Shown piece by piece: positions 8,831 to 17,992 of a DNA stretch of 64,000 nt. The first letter of the stretch is position 1, and every line of letters starts with the position of its first letter. The notes below the pieces were generated by a model. It saw only the letters and a list, made by a program, of their open reading frames with translations. It was not told the origin of the DNA and searched no databases. Origin of the DNA: CAWIKY01 sp963836905 (lineage in GTDB: Bacteria; Pseudomonadota; Alphaproteobacteria; Caulobacterales; Hyphomonadaceae); NCBI GenBank assembly GCA_963836905.1, contig CAWIKY010000006.1, positions 310,001 through 374,000 of the forward strand, read 5' to 3'. The position numbers and the translations under genes were made by a program.

Positions 8831-10976
8831 ATGACAGAACGGATACGTTTTCGCAAAGCCTTGGGCAATCTGAAGGGTGCGGGATCGTATCTCGGTGTGG
8901 TTGTGCTGGCTGCTGGCAGCCTCACACCTGCTATCGCCCAAACCGCCGATGACGACCTGACAATGGAAACGATCGAGGTACTCGATACCCGTAGGGGCAC
9001 TGACTACAGTGCGGACACGGCGTCTGTTGCAGGCTTCGGTGATGCAGCGATCAAGGAGATTCCCCAATCGGTTCAGGTCATTACACGCGACCTGATCGAC
9101 GATCAGGGTGCGTTGTCGCTGGGCGAACTCTTCAACGGCGTGGCCGGGGCCTCGCCGGCTTTGTCCCGTTCGACACCATTCGGCACGGCATCGACACAAT
9201 TGCGCGGTCAGGACGCGGCCATCTTTCGGGACGGTCTTCGCGATGTCGACTTTTCCGATATTGATGCGTCGGCGCTGAACAATGTCGAGCGAGTGGAGAT
9301 CCTCAAGGGCCCGGCGGGCATTCTCTACGGCACCGGCGGTCCGGGCGGGGTCGTCAACATCGTCACCAAGCGCCCGCTCGACGAAGCGTATGCGCGGGTG
9401 ACCGGTACGCTTGGCGGGCGCAACACTTCGATATTGGCGCTCGATCTGTCGCAACCGCTTGGCAGCGGCTTCGGCGTGCGCGTTACGGGCGAAATCGAAC
9501 GGTCCGACAGTTTCATCGACTTTTCCGAGAACGAGCGGGACAATTACTCTGCCGTTCTGGAATACGATGACGGCGGACGTTTCACGGCAACGGCGATCTA
9601 TGAGAGCGTCTCCAACCGGGACGATAATGCGATGACCCGTGTGGGTCTCCCGGCACTGGGCACGATCATACCCATTCCCGGACTGAGCATAGACCCTGCC
9701 ACCTATCTCGGCGAACCGGGGTTCGATTTCACCGATTCTGCCGGAACGATGGCAACCCTGAAGCTTGGTTACCGGATCAATGACGCAGTCAGCCTTGAGT
9801 TTGCGGGTCGCCGCACAACCGTGCAGTTCGATCAGGCCGAGGTGCGTACCCTCAGCCCGCTTGACCTGTCGACCCTGACTGTCGCCCGGTCGCGGGCACG
9901 TGAGCTCATCCTCGACGAGGAGCAGTATCTGGCGCGCGGGCTTGTCCGTGTACAGGGTGACCTCGGGTCCATGTCACATGATCTGACGGTGGGGTACGAA
10001 TTCGACCAGTTCGACCTGACGGTTACAAATCTTGGCGTCCCGAACTCGGCGGTTCCCCGCATCAGCGTCATCAATCCGCAATACCTGGCCAATCCCTATA
10101 GTGTCCCGCTCTCACCGTTCAGCTTTGGCAGTCTTGATGAGAGCAGCGAGATCTTTATCCACGATGTCGTCCGCTACGGTCCCGCGACCGTTACGGCAGG
10201 CATCCGCCACATCATGGCCGATTTCGATGACGGCGTTCACACAAAGCGAGCTTGACGAGACGGTTTATCAGCTGGGTGGAACCTATGCGCTGAATGATCG
10301 TGTGTCGCTTTTTGCGGGTCTCAATACCGGCTTCAATGCAAATGGCGGCATTGCGGCGGACCGCAGCCGGACCGGCGAGCGCTTCGATCCGGAATTCTAT
10401 GAGCAGTACGAAGTCGGGGTGAAAACCGGCAGTTTCTACGGCGTCACCGGCACGTTCGCGCTCTTTGAGCTCACCCGCGAGAACATACTGGTGACCGACC
10501 CTCTGGATGCGGCCTTCCTGGTGCAGACGGGCGAAGAAACTACGCAAGGATTCGAGGCGGAACTCGCTTGGTCACCGAATGAAGCGATCGAGATGCGGGG
10601 TGGCTATGCCTATATCGACGCTGAAATCACGTCCGATACCAACCCGGCGAATGTCGGCAAGACACGGCCGCGTGCGCCGCAGAACCAGATCAATGCGCTG
10701 GCCTCCTACACCTTTATTGACGGGCCGCTGCGCAATCTGCGTCTGACCGGAAGCGTGGCCTATATCGACGAAGCCTTTGCCTCGCTTACCAATACGGTGG
10801 TGCAGCCATCCTATACGCTGGCGAACGTCTCCGCCTCCTACACGCTGGGCAAGCTTCGGTTGGATGCGATCCTCTCGAATGCTTTCGACGAGACCTATTT
10901 CATCACCCGCAATGATGTGCAGGTAAATGCGGGTGAACCCTCGCTCTTCACAGTCCGGGCGGCGGTGACATTCTAG
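8831..10976 (+). CDS. TonB-dependent siderophore-type receptor, frameshifted
   Basis: Outer-membrane TonB-dependent transporter of about 714 residues: signal peptide (to ALTPAIAQ-like end near residue 35), TonB-box-like TIEVL, plug domain with IPQSVQVITRDLIDDQG and ERVEILKGPAGILYGTGGPG, then a 22-strand barrel ending in an aromatic C-terminus (FTVRAAVTF). The plug signature is that of ferric-siderophore receptors. Start ATG 8831 has AAAGGG 8 bases upstream. Near 10225-10250 the frame ends (DDGVHTKRA) and the next frame resumes with FTQSELDETVYQLGGTYALN; removing one base restores a continuous barrel. Probably a sequence error. The divergent DUF4198 partner suggests metal-chelate uptake. Confidence 0.87.
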
Positions 10977-11153
10977 CAGGACGCCTGCGCCGAACCGTGA
11001 CGACCGATCTGCCGCATTTCCACCGACAGGACGCGGCGGCCCCCGTGGCGCTTGATCACATCAGGGCCATTTCGAGGCAATGTTCGTCTCAGGGAACCGG
11101 ATGACCGATTGAGGTTTTCTATCTGCGTCTCAAATGAAAAAGGAGAGACGGAT

Positions 11154-12038
11154 ATGAGAACCGCTATTCTGACAGCTGTGAGCGTTATCGCTCTTGCCGC
11201 CACGCCAGCACTTGCGCAGGTTGTCGACGACGAGGGTGTCGCTCCGAATTACGACGATAACATCGTCCAGGATGATAGTGTCATCGTGGAAGACGAGGCC
11301 ATTGGCGGACCGGAACTCGATGCCGAACCGACCGACGAGACCGACCCTTTTGCGGACGACAAGCTCGACCAGGATGAAGTCGACGCCCTGATCGAAGACA
11401 GCAAGATGGAAGATGACGCCCTCGACGATGGCCTGGGCGGTCCACTCCTCGATGAGGCACCTGCCGAGGATTCCCTTTTGGATGACCCGATGGGTAGCGA
11501 CGACGTTACGGACGGGGCCATTGATGGCTATGACGAACCGGAAACGTCGGACAGCGATCTGATGACGGACGATGGAACCGGCGGTCCACTCATGGACGAT
11601 GAGCCGACCCTGGATGTCCCTCTTGGTCGCGACCTTACGCCGGATGCCGAAACCGACACCTATGACGCGCCGGAAACGACCGAAAGCGATGAGATGTCCG
11701 ACGATGGCATGGGCGGTCCCCTGCTTGAGGACGGTATCTCGACAAGCGAAGCCGAGGATGGCGACCTCTTCGATCTTCCGGAAACCAGCGACACCTACTC
11801 CGAGCAGGAAACCATCGATGACTCGATGAATGCCGGTGAAGCTGATGTCGACGACGGAACCGGTGGTCCGCTGCTCGAAGACGAGCGTGGCATGGACGGT
11901 CTGGCGGACATGGAAGACGATGCGACCCTCTCTTATGACGAGAGCGATGACATCGAGACCGAGACCGAACTGGATGGCGAGCTGGAGCTCGAAGCCGAAA
12001 CGGAAGAAACCGTCATTGAACTGGATGACGCCCAGTAG
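11154..12038 (+). CDS. Secreted highly acidic repeat protein
   Basis: A 294-residue exported protein of unknown function. Signal peptide MRTAILTAVSVIALAATPAL with AQ cleavage, start ATG 11154 behind AGGAGAG. The mature part is extremely rich in Asp and Glu and contains five GGP-centred repeats (GGPELDAEP, GGPLLDEAP, GGPLMDDEP, GGPLLEDGI, GGPLLEDER) at residues 51, 95, 143, 187 and 237, about 44-50 residues apart. Four of them are preceded by DDG(L/T/M). Between them recur DLPETSD / DEPETSD / DAPETTE motifs. No enzyme domain is seen. Calcium or cation binding, or an extracellular-matrix role, are possibilities (inference). It has its own promoter gap and a terminator, so it is monocistronic. 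Confidence 0.85.
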   Translation: MRTAILTAVSVIALAATPALAQVVDDEGVAPNYDDNIVQDDSVIVEDEAIGGPELDAEPTDETDPFADDKLDQDEVDALIEDSKMEDDALDDGLGGPLLDEAPAEDSLLDDPMGSDDVTDGAIDGYDEPETSDSDLMTDDGTGGPLMDDEPTLDVPLGRDLTPDAETDTYDAPETTESDEMSDDGMGGPLLEDGISTSEAEDGDLFDLPETSDTYSEQETIDDSMNAGEADVDDGTGGPLLEDERGMDGLADMEDDATLSYDESDDIETETELDGELELEAETEETVIELDDAQ

Positions 12039-12061
12039 CGTTGCGATCCGTTTGACTTGAA

Positions 12062-12092
12062 GGCCCCGGTGAGACATCGCCGGGGTCTTTTG
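12062..12092 (+). terminator. Intrinsic terminator after acidic repeat gene
   Basis: GC-rich hairpin GGCCCCGGTGA ... TCGCCGGGGTC (one G-T pair) followed by TTTT, 24 bp after the stop codon. Confidence 0.85.
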
Positions 12093-12151
12093 TATTCGGG
12101 TCAGGTGTGACTAAGGTCTTCGCAGCCTCATTTACCGGAGCCCGCAAAGAC

Positions 12152-12511
12152 ATGATCCGCAGACTTGCCGCATTGGCCTTGCTTCTAATTGGCGTCTGGC
12201 TCGGCTATCAGGCCGCTTCAAGCGCAGGCGCCTATGCGTCACGCGGCGCGGGCTGGGGCGCTGTTCTGACAGACCCCGCTTTCATGCTGCGACTGGTCGG
12301 TGCGTTTCTGGTTGCGCTTGGGGGTTTGCTGGCATCGCTCGGCAGGCCGGGCGGTGCGTTTCTTGCCCTTTTCGGTACCATTTCGCTCGCCATTTTGACC
12401 GTTGGTATCATCATGTCCGGTGGCAGTTCGACGCTCTGGCGCGATGATGCCGCGCTTTGCGCAGTTCTCCTGATCCTCACTCTGCCCTTGTTTTTCTTGC
12501 GCAGACGCTGA
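12152..12511 (+). CDS. Small integral membrane protein, unknown function
   Basis: About 119 residues, with three to four hydrophobic segments (LAALALLLIGVWLGY; FMLRLVGAFLVALGGLLASL; FLALFGTISLAILTVGIIM; LCAVLLILTLPLFFL) and a positively charged C-terminal LRRR. No family recognised. Start ATG 12152 is chosen because the first hydrophobic helix begins there; a GTG at 12107 would add 15 residues. Located between the acidic repeat gene and lpdA on the same strand, but separated from the former by a terminator. Confidence 0.6.
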   Translation: MIRRLAALALLLIGVWLGYQAASSAGAYASRGAGWGAVLTDPAFMLRLVGAFLVALGGLLASLGRPGGAFLALFGTISLAILTVGIIMSGGSSTLWRDDAALCAVLLILTLPLFFLRRR

Positions 12512-12587
12512 AGCTGCATTGAACACGTGTGGCGGGAGACACAGGTAGCAAACACTCTTCCGCCCTTTCCGCAGGAACCGCTTATTT

Positions 12588-13994
12588 ATGTCCCAGTCTT
12601 TCGATGTCGTGATTATCGGCGGCGGCCCCGGTGGCTATAACTGCGCCATTCGCTGCGGCCAGCTCGGCCTCAAGACAGCGTGCGTGGAAATGGCCGATAC
12701 GCTCGGCGGCACCTGCCTGAACGTCGGTTGCATCCCGTCCAAGGCACTTCTGCACGCCTCTGAGTTCTACGCCTCCGCCAAACATGATTTCAAGGATATG
12801 GGCATCGAGGTCTCCGGCCTGTCCCTGAACCTGAAACAGATGATGGCCCAGAAGGCCGATGCCGTTAAAGGCCTCACTGACGGGGTCGCCTACCTTCTGA
12901 AGAAGAACAAGGTCACGCACTTTCAGGGCAAGGGCAAGATCGCGGGCACCGGCAAGGTCGAGGTCACCGGCAAGGATGGTAAGAGCCAGACGCTGGATGC
13001 CAAACACATAGTCATCGCCACCGGCTCTGAAGCCTCCGGTCTGCCTGGCGTGGAGATCGACGAGGAGCGGGTCGTCACCAATATCGGTGCGCTATCGCTG
13101 AAAAAGGTTCCGGAAAAGCTGATCCTGATCGGGGCTGGTGTCATCGGTCTGGAAATGGGGTCAGTCTGGTCCCGCCTCGGTGCGGACGTGACGGTCATCG
13201 AATATCTGGACCACATCCTGCCCGGAACCGATGGTGAGGTCTCCAAACAGGCGAAGAAAATCTTTGAAAAGCAGGGGCTCAAGTTTCATCTGGCAACCAA
13301 GGTCACCGGCGTGAAAAAGGCCAAGTCGGGCGTCACAGTTTCCACTGAGCCTGCCAAGGGCGGCGAGGCTCAAAGCTTCGAGGCGGACATTGCGATCGTC
13401 GCTATTGGCCGCAGACCTTATACCGAAGGACTCGGGCTGGAGACAGTTGGCATTTCCACTGACAAGCGCGGCATCATCGAAACGCATGAGCATTTCAAAA
13501 CGGCGGCAGACAATATCTGGGCCATTGGCGACTGCATCATGGGTCCGATGCTGGCCCACAAGGCCGAGGATGACGGCGTGGCCGTGGCCGAACTGATCGC
13601 GGGCAAGGCCGGTCATGTGAACTATGATCTGGTCCCCAGTGTCGTCTACACGAACCCGGAAATTGCCTGGGTCGGCGCGACCGAAGAAAAGCTCAAGGCC
13701 GACGGCATTCCCTACAAAAAGGGCAAGTTCCCGTTCAGCGCCAACTCGCGCGGCCGCACCAATCATGAGACCGAAGGTTTCGTGAAGATCCTCGCCCATG
13801 CCGAAACTGATGCCATTCTCGGCGCTCACCTGATCGGTGTGGGTGTTGGCGAAATGATCGGCGAGATCGGCGTTGCCATGGAGTTCGGCGCGGCGTCCGA
13901 AGATGTGGCCCGCACCAGCCATGCCCACCCTACAATGTCAGAAGCGATCCGTCAGGCGGCAATGGGCGTTGAAGGCTGGACCATGCAGATGTAG
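12588..13994 (+). CDS. lpdA: Dihydrolipoyl dehydrogenase (E3)
   Basis: FAD flavoprotein that reoxidises dihydrolipoamide with NAD+ for 2-oxoacid dehydrogenase complexes. 468 residues, the usual length. Motifs: FAD-binding GGGPGGYNCAIR, redox disulfide GGTCLNVGCIPSKALLH, NAD-binding GAGVIGLEMGSVWSRLG, second FAD motif WAIGDCIMGPMLAHKAEDD, and the C-terminal catalytic HAHPTMSEA. No E1 or E2 gene adjoins it here; in many alphaproteobacteria lpdA follows sucA-sucB, so either the cluster is split or this serves several complexes. Confidence 0.96.
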   Translation: MSQSFDVVIIGGGPGGYNCAIRCGQLGLKTACVEMADTLGGTCLNVGCIPSKALLHASEFYASAKHDFKDMGIEVSGLSLNLKQMMAQKADAVKGLTDGVAYLLKKNKVTHFQGKGKIAGTGKVEVTGKDGKSQTLDAKHIVIATGSEASGLPGVEIDEERVVTNIGALSLKKVPEKLILIGAGVIGLEMGSVWSRLGADVTVIEYLDHILPGTDGEVSKQAKKIFEKQGLKFHLATKVTGVKKAKSGVTVSTEPAKGGEAQSFEADIAIVAIGRRPYTEGLGLETVGISTDKRGIIETHEHFKTAADNIWAIGDCIMGPMLAHKAEDDGVAVAELIAGKAGHVNYDLVPSVVYTNPEIAWVGATEEKLKADGIPYKKGKFPFSANSRGRTNHETEGFVKILAHAETDAILGAHLIGVGVGEMIGEIGVAMEFGAASEDVARTSHAHPTMSEAIRQAAMGVEGWTMQM

Positions 13995-14065
13995 CGGGCG
14001 TCAACCGCTTGCCCGGATACGGCGGCGCATGTCCGGGGAAGCGGCCTGAACGCCCGACGCGCTTT

Positions 14066-14163
14066 CGTGCTTCGACAGGCTCAGCGTGAAAGCGCACGTC
14101 CCCGGGCCCTAATACCTCGTCCCTACGCTCCCTACTATCTCACCCTGAGCCCGTCGAAGGGTC
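14066..14163. repeat. Inverted pair of dispersed CTTCGACAGGCTCA repeats
   Basis: The 210-bp gap after lpdA holds no gene. It carries GCTTCGACAGGCTCAGCGTGA (about 14068-14088) and, about 70 bp on in opposite orientation, CACCCTGAGCCCGTCGAAGG (14141-14160). The same core recurs near 21100. This is a known style of intergenic repeat in alphaproteobacterial genomes; a paired arrangement could fold into a long stem. Confidence 0.7.
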
Positions 14164-14203
14164 GGCAGCGCACTCCGCTTCGGCCACCCTCCAAAAACAC
14201 CCC

Positions 14204-14767
14204 CTAATCCTTCTTCTTTTTCTTTTTCTTCTTTTTCTTCCGGTCGTCGTCTTTCGACGCCGAGGCTTTCTTCTTTTTTGCTTTTACGTCTTCGGGCAGA
14301 TCAGGGTCGATCTCGTGGTCGCCATCGGAATAGGCCAGAAGCGAGAGAATGCCCGTAAAGGCACGACGCCGGTTACGGGGCAGCGCTGACAGCAACATTT
14401 CATCCGTGTGGGCGACGCCTGGCAAGGCTGCTTCGTAAGCGTCACGTCCCTCTTCGCTGAGGTGCACCGATTTGGCGCGGGCATCGAGCTTGGCCTTGCG
14501 GCGCTCGATCAGGCCGCGTGTCTCCATCCGCTTCAGCATGTCGGCAAGCGTAGAACGGTCAATGCCGGTCATCCGCACCAGATCGGACTGGCTGCAACCG
14601 CCATTTTCGTGAACAGCCGCCAGCACCGCGAACTGACGAAGCGTGACATCGCCGGTGTTTGCGTCGTCAAACGTCTCGGCAGCGTATTGCTGGGCACGGT
14701 GCAGCAGATGGCTGACCGAGCGTTGCAGATCAAAACCCAGTTCGGGTTCAGGGGTGTCTTCGGTCAT
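14204..14767 (-). CDS. MarR-family transcriptional regulator with poly-lysine tail
   Basis: Winged-helix regulator of about 187 residues: helix-turn-helix with TLRQFAVLAAVHENGGCSQS and DLVRMTGIDRSTLADMLKRM, wing GLIERRKAKLDARAKSVHLS, then a dimerisation helix. Beyond the domain is an unusual tail, VKAKKKKASASKDDD then R and ten lysines before a final Asp, encoded by mixed AAG/AAA. The tail could add nonspecific DNA affinity (inference). Start ATG 14767 follows AAGGA at about 10 bases; ATG 14791 is an alternative. Divergent from the Nudix gene; target unknown. Confidence 0.85.
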   Translation of the reverse strand: MTEDTPEPELGFDLQRSVSHLLHRAQQYAAETFDDANTGDVTLRQFAVLAAVHENGGCSQSDLVRMTGIDRSTLADMLKRMETRGLIERRKAKLDARAKSVHLSEEGRDAYEAALPGVAHTDEMLLSALPRNRRRAFTGILSLLAYSDGDHEIDPDLPEDVKAKKKKASASKDDDRKKKKKKKKKKD

Positions 14768-14892
14768 CGCATACGTATCCTTGCCCGCCATTTCTGTCGT
14801 CAGCTTAAACGAGAACTATTGCAATCGCATGAAACCTGCCGTGTGCGGAATATATATCCGGGAGACGGGTCATCGGAACAAGCGAGAGAAAC

Positions 14893-15432
14893 ATGGACAA
14901 GCCGACCGCCAGCTTCAGCAAGGCCGTTCCTGAGGGTGATGATCGCGTCCGGCGAGTCTGCGACCGGTGCGAGTTCATAGACTATGAGAACCCGCGTATC
15001 GTGGTCGGCTCGGTGGTCAGCCATGACGGGCGCATTCTGATGTGCCGCCGCGCGATTGAACCGCGCAAGGGGTACTGGACCCTGCCAGCAGGCTATCTGG
15101 AAACCGGCGAAACAGCAGCAGAGGGTGCACAGCGGGAAGCGCGTGAGGAAGCAATGGCAGAGCTTTCAATCACGCGGTTGATGGCAGTCTATTCCATCCC
15201 GCGCATCAGCCAGATTCAGCTTATGTACGAAGCGGTGCTGACAAATCCCGACACCATCGGCGCAGGCGTGGAAAGCCTTGAAGTCGCCTTGTACGACTGG
15301 GAGGACATTCCGTGGTCTGAACTTGCCTTCCCGTCCGTCCACTGGGCGCTGAACGCCTGGAAGGAAACGCGGGGCACGCCGGACTATACACCTTTCGCGA
15401 ACCCTGACGGGGTCGACGACATGGTGCGCTAG
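14893..15432 (+). CDS. Nudix hydrolase (ADP-ribose pyrophosphatase-like)
   Basis: 179 residues with a Nudix box GYLETGETAAEGAQREAREE (about residues 71-90), which coordinates Mg2+ for cleavage of a nucleoside diphosphate linked to another moiety. The N-terminus CDRCEFIDYENPRIVVG keeps the CxxC and YxNP features of the NudC/zinc-ribbon Nudix group, though only one CxxC pair is present. Substrate cannot be called; ADP-ribose or a related dinucleotide is likely. Preceded by a GAGAG ribosome-binding site; divergent from the MarR gene. Confidence 0.87.
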   Translation: MDKPTASFSKAVPEGDDRVRRVCDRCEFIDYENPRIVVGSVVSHDGRILMCRRAIEPRKGYWTLPAGYLETGETAAEGAQREAREEAMAELSITRLMAVYSIPRISQIQLMYEAVLTNPDTIGAGVESLEVALYDWEDIPWSELAFPSVHWALNAWKETRGTPDYTPFANPDGVDDMVR

Positions 15433-15444
15433 GCCGGACCGGTT

Positions 15445-16197
15445 TCAGGCGTTTGCAGGCCCGGTATCGGCGTCGTCGCTGCGAAGATGTTTCATCGTGT
15501 AGGGAACATTGGCAGCGCCGAAGGCGGCGATGATCGCGATGTTCCCGATCTTCCACCAGGCCCAGACGGACTCGGCGTCTTTTGTGCCGAACTCGAGACC
15601 CAGCAACGAATAAGGCTGCGCAGGCGCTATGGTCAGCCCCAGGACCGTCAACGGATTTTCCGGAAGCGGACAATACATCCGCCACAGGAATTCATTCCAG
15701 AGCGCCAGGAAGATGAAGAAGAGACCCCAGCGGATAGCCAGTTGCGTCCAGGCATGGTTTGGCAAATCGAACACGTGCTTGAACATCAGACGCCACAGAT
15801 TGGTCCCGCCCGCCAGTCCGCCGAAGATCACGACTGCAAAGAGAAGGTTGACGATGGTCGGCTTGATATAGGCGAAGGTGGCGTTCTGCAGGGCAATGGT
15901 CAGTGCGCCGAAGAAGCCGACGACAGAACCGGATATCAGCAGCATGGGCGGCAGTTTTTCCCCGCGTACCAGCTTGTAGATGATCACCGCTCCGGTGCCT
16001 GCCATCAGTGCGCCAGTGGCCCAGTAGATGGCCGTCGGTCCTGCGAAAAGACCGGCATCGTCGGGAAAGCGTCCAATGACAGCATAGAACAGGATGAAGA
16101 GAATGGAGGGACCGAGCTCTCCCCACAGGCTTCCCGCCTTGTCGGCGGCCTTGGAGGAGTTGCTCTTTTCGCCGGAGCGGCTTTCAGTATCTGTCAT
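15445..16197 (-). CDS. yciB: YciB / IspA-family inner membrane septation protein
   Basis: 250-residue polytopic membrane protein with several helices (ILFILFYAVIGRF, IYWATGALMAGTGAVIIYKL, TIVNLLFAVVIFGGLAGG) and the family stretches IKPTIVNLLFA and FHLALWNEF-like FIFLALWNEFLWR. YciB/IspZ proteins affect cell-envelope integrity and septation; mechanism unsettled. The N-terminal 25 residues are a polar Ser/Lys-rich extension. The C-terminus is extended relative to E. coli YciB by the segment APAQPYSLLGLEFG and beyond. Convergent with the Nudix gene, 12 bp between stops. Confidence 0.85.
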   Translation of the reverse strand: MTDTESRSGEKSNSSKAADKAGSLWGELGPSILFILFYAVIGRFPDDAGLFAGPTAIYWATGALMAGTGAVIIYKLVRGEKLPPMLLISGSVVGFFGALTIALQNATFAYIKPTIVNLLFAVVIFGGLAGGTNLWRLMFKHVFDLPNHAWTQLAIRWGLFFIFLALWNEFLWRMYCPLPENPLTVLGLTIAPAQPYSLLGLEFGTKDAESVWAWWKIGNIAIIAAFGAANVPYTMKHLRSDDADTGPANA

Positions 16198-16229
16198 GAA
16201 GCTGCATACGCACTAAAATCGGCCGCGGT

Positions 16230-17708
16230 TCAATTGCCTTGTGCATTTGCGGCCATGTTTTTCAGGGCACGCAAACCGGCAAGATGGCGGGTCAGGAAGG
16301 TGCGCGCGCCGGCGGCATCAAGGGCCAGAGCAACCATCGCGAATACGGCCCCGCCGGTGGCGGCTTTCGTCACAAGTTCGACCAGGCCGCCCCAGGCCGG
16401 TATCAGGCTTACCGCCCCCGCCATTGCCAGACAGGCAAACCCGGCCCGCACAAGATCGCCGATGGCCAGCGGAAGCTTCAGGTGGCGGCGTCCGGCGAGC
16501 GCCAGAAGCACGACCGCGCCGCCATAGCTGATGACGGTTGCATAGACCGCGCCCATGAGCCCGAACGCCGGGATCAGTACCAGATTCAGCGCGATGTTCA
16601 GGATCGTGGGCGCAATCATCAGGAGGGCTCGCTCCAGTGTTTTGCGGGTCAACTGAAAGGCTTCGGAGAAATAATGGATCAGCAATCCGTTCAGGAGGCC
16701 TGCCACCGCAATCCACGGAATGATGTGCACGGCCTGATCGCGCAGCGCCTCGCCGATCATCACCTCAGCCAGCGGTCGCGCGACGAGCGCCAGCCCGACG
16801 GTGGCGGGCAGGGCCAGCAGGATGAACATCTGTATCAGGCCCCGCGCCTGCTTGCCCGCTGCTTCAGCACCGCCTGTCTCATAGGCCGCCATTGTCAGGG
16901 GAGACCCGGCAAGCGCTGCCCACGCGCACAGCATCAGGATTGTCTTGTCGGCAACGCCGTACCCCGCTGCATACGCCCCGACAGCGGCAGGGTCGAGAAA
17001 CCATGCAATCAAGAAACGGTCAGATGAGGATAAAAGCAGGTCGAGCACGAGGGCGGCCCCGATGGGTAGGCCGTAGGCAGCAAACATGCGGGCGCGCTCA
17101 AGGCGAAGTTTTCCGGCGCGGCCCCTGATCCACAGCCATCGCCCCTCGATGAGTGCCAGAACGACAGTCGCCAGCGTCAGTCCGGCGATCGGTGATGCCG
17201 CGCCCAGACCGCCGAGCCAGGCCAGAAGAATACCGGTGAGGAAACCGCCCAGAACATGGCCGATCTCGACCATGGAATAGCGCGCTACGCGCTGGCCGGC
17301 CTTGTGGCTTTGCAGGGCCATGTTGACGATTAGGCTGACCGGAAGATTGAGCGCGATCCACGGCAGGATGGCCCTGAATTGCGGATCATTTGTAGAAAAT
17401 ATCCAGGCCAGTCCGGCGATCAGGAGCGCCGGAACAAGTGCAAGCGCGCCCAGCGCCAGACTGGTGCGGTAGTGGTCGGCGACATCCCCCTTGGCTTCGG
17501 CTTCACCCGCGAACCGGTAGGCGGCGGCCTCGACCCAGGTCAGCACGAAAGTGTGTAGAAGGAACATGGTCGAGAGGGCCAGTGCATAGCGCCCGTAATC
17601 ATCCGCACCGAGCAGCCTCGTGAAGACGAAGACGCTGCCAAACCCGACCAGTCCCTGCACCAGATTGACGGGCAGATAGCCGAAAAGATGTCTCAACAGG
17701 TTGGTCAT
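16230..17708 (-). CDS. Oligosaccharide flippase-family (MOP/Wzx-like) transporter
   Basis: 492 residues with about 12-14 predicted transmembrane helices and the MOP-fold pattern of polysaccharide biosynthesis flippases (N-terminal GFGSVFVFTRLLGADDYGRY; FTRLLGxxxYG is characteristic). Would flip lipid-linked sugars across the inner membrane for capsule, O-antigen or exopolysaccharide. No glycosyltransferases adjoin it, so the glycan is unknown. It starts upstream of yciB with a 32-bp gap on the same strand. Confidence 0.82.
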   Translation of the reverse strand: MTNLLRHLFGYLPVNLVQGLVGFGSVFVFTRLLGADDYGRYALALSTMFLLHTFVLTWVEAAAYRFAGEAEAKGDVADHYRTSLALGALALVPALLIAGLAWIFSTNDPQFRAILPWIALNLPVSLIVNMALQSHKAGQRVARYSMVEIGHVLGGFLTGILLAWLGGLGAASPIAGLTLATVVLALIEGRWLWIRGRAGKLRLERARMFAAYGLPIGAALVLDLLLSSSDRFLIAWFLDPAAVGAYAAGYGVADKTILMLCAWAALAGSPLTMAAYETGGAEAAGKQARGLIQMFILLALPATVGLALVARPLAEVMIGEALRDQAVHIIPWIAVAGLLNGLLIHYFSEAFQLTRKTLERALLMIAPTILNIALNLVLIPAFGLMGAVYATVISYGGAVVLLALAGRRHLKLPLAIGDLVRAGFACLAMAGAVSLIPAWGGLVELVTKAATGGAVFAMVALALDAAGARTFLTRHLAGLRALKNMAANAQGN

Positions 17709-17799
17709 GTCCGCCCGGCAGGTTTGCAGTCAGGCGAGTGTGATACCGCGCAAATCTCGCCACCGGCTTAATTCGCGCCGCGCAATTGGGGGGCGCAGC

Positions 17800-17940
17800 C
17801 CTGTGCCACCCCACCCCCGGCCCCTCCCCGCAAGCGGGGAGGGGAGTTTTAACCGGCACTGCTGAACTGCTTCTTTTGGGCTGAAACCATGCAGCGCTTC
17901 GAGCCCCTCCCTGCTTGCGGGGAGGGGTTGGGGTGGGGGC
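17800..17940. repeat. Intergenic GC-rich inverted repeats
   Basis: The 285-bp gap between the flippase and UbiH-like genes has no ORF of merit. It carries CCTCCCCGCAAGCGGGGAGG (17821-17840), itself a hairpin, and a near-inverted relative (CCCTCCCTGCTTGCGGGGAGGG, about 17906-17927) flanked by CCACCCC / GGGGTGGG arms. This is dispersed intergenic-repeat style DNA. Confidence 0.65.
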
Positions 17941-17992
17941 AAACGTTCAAGGGAGCGTCCGACTTCGATTGCCAGATGCCCAAACGTCTCGC

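Noticed and set aside
11130..12077. 315-residue ORF antisense to the acidic repeat gene
   Set aside because: It is the mirror of GAY-rich codons in the plus-strand gene, has no ribosome-binding site or recognisable domain, and the plus-strand frame has a signal peptide, strong Shine-Dalgarno and terminator.
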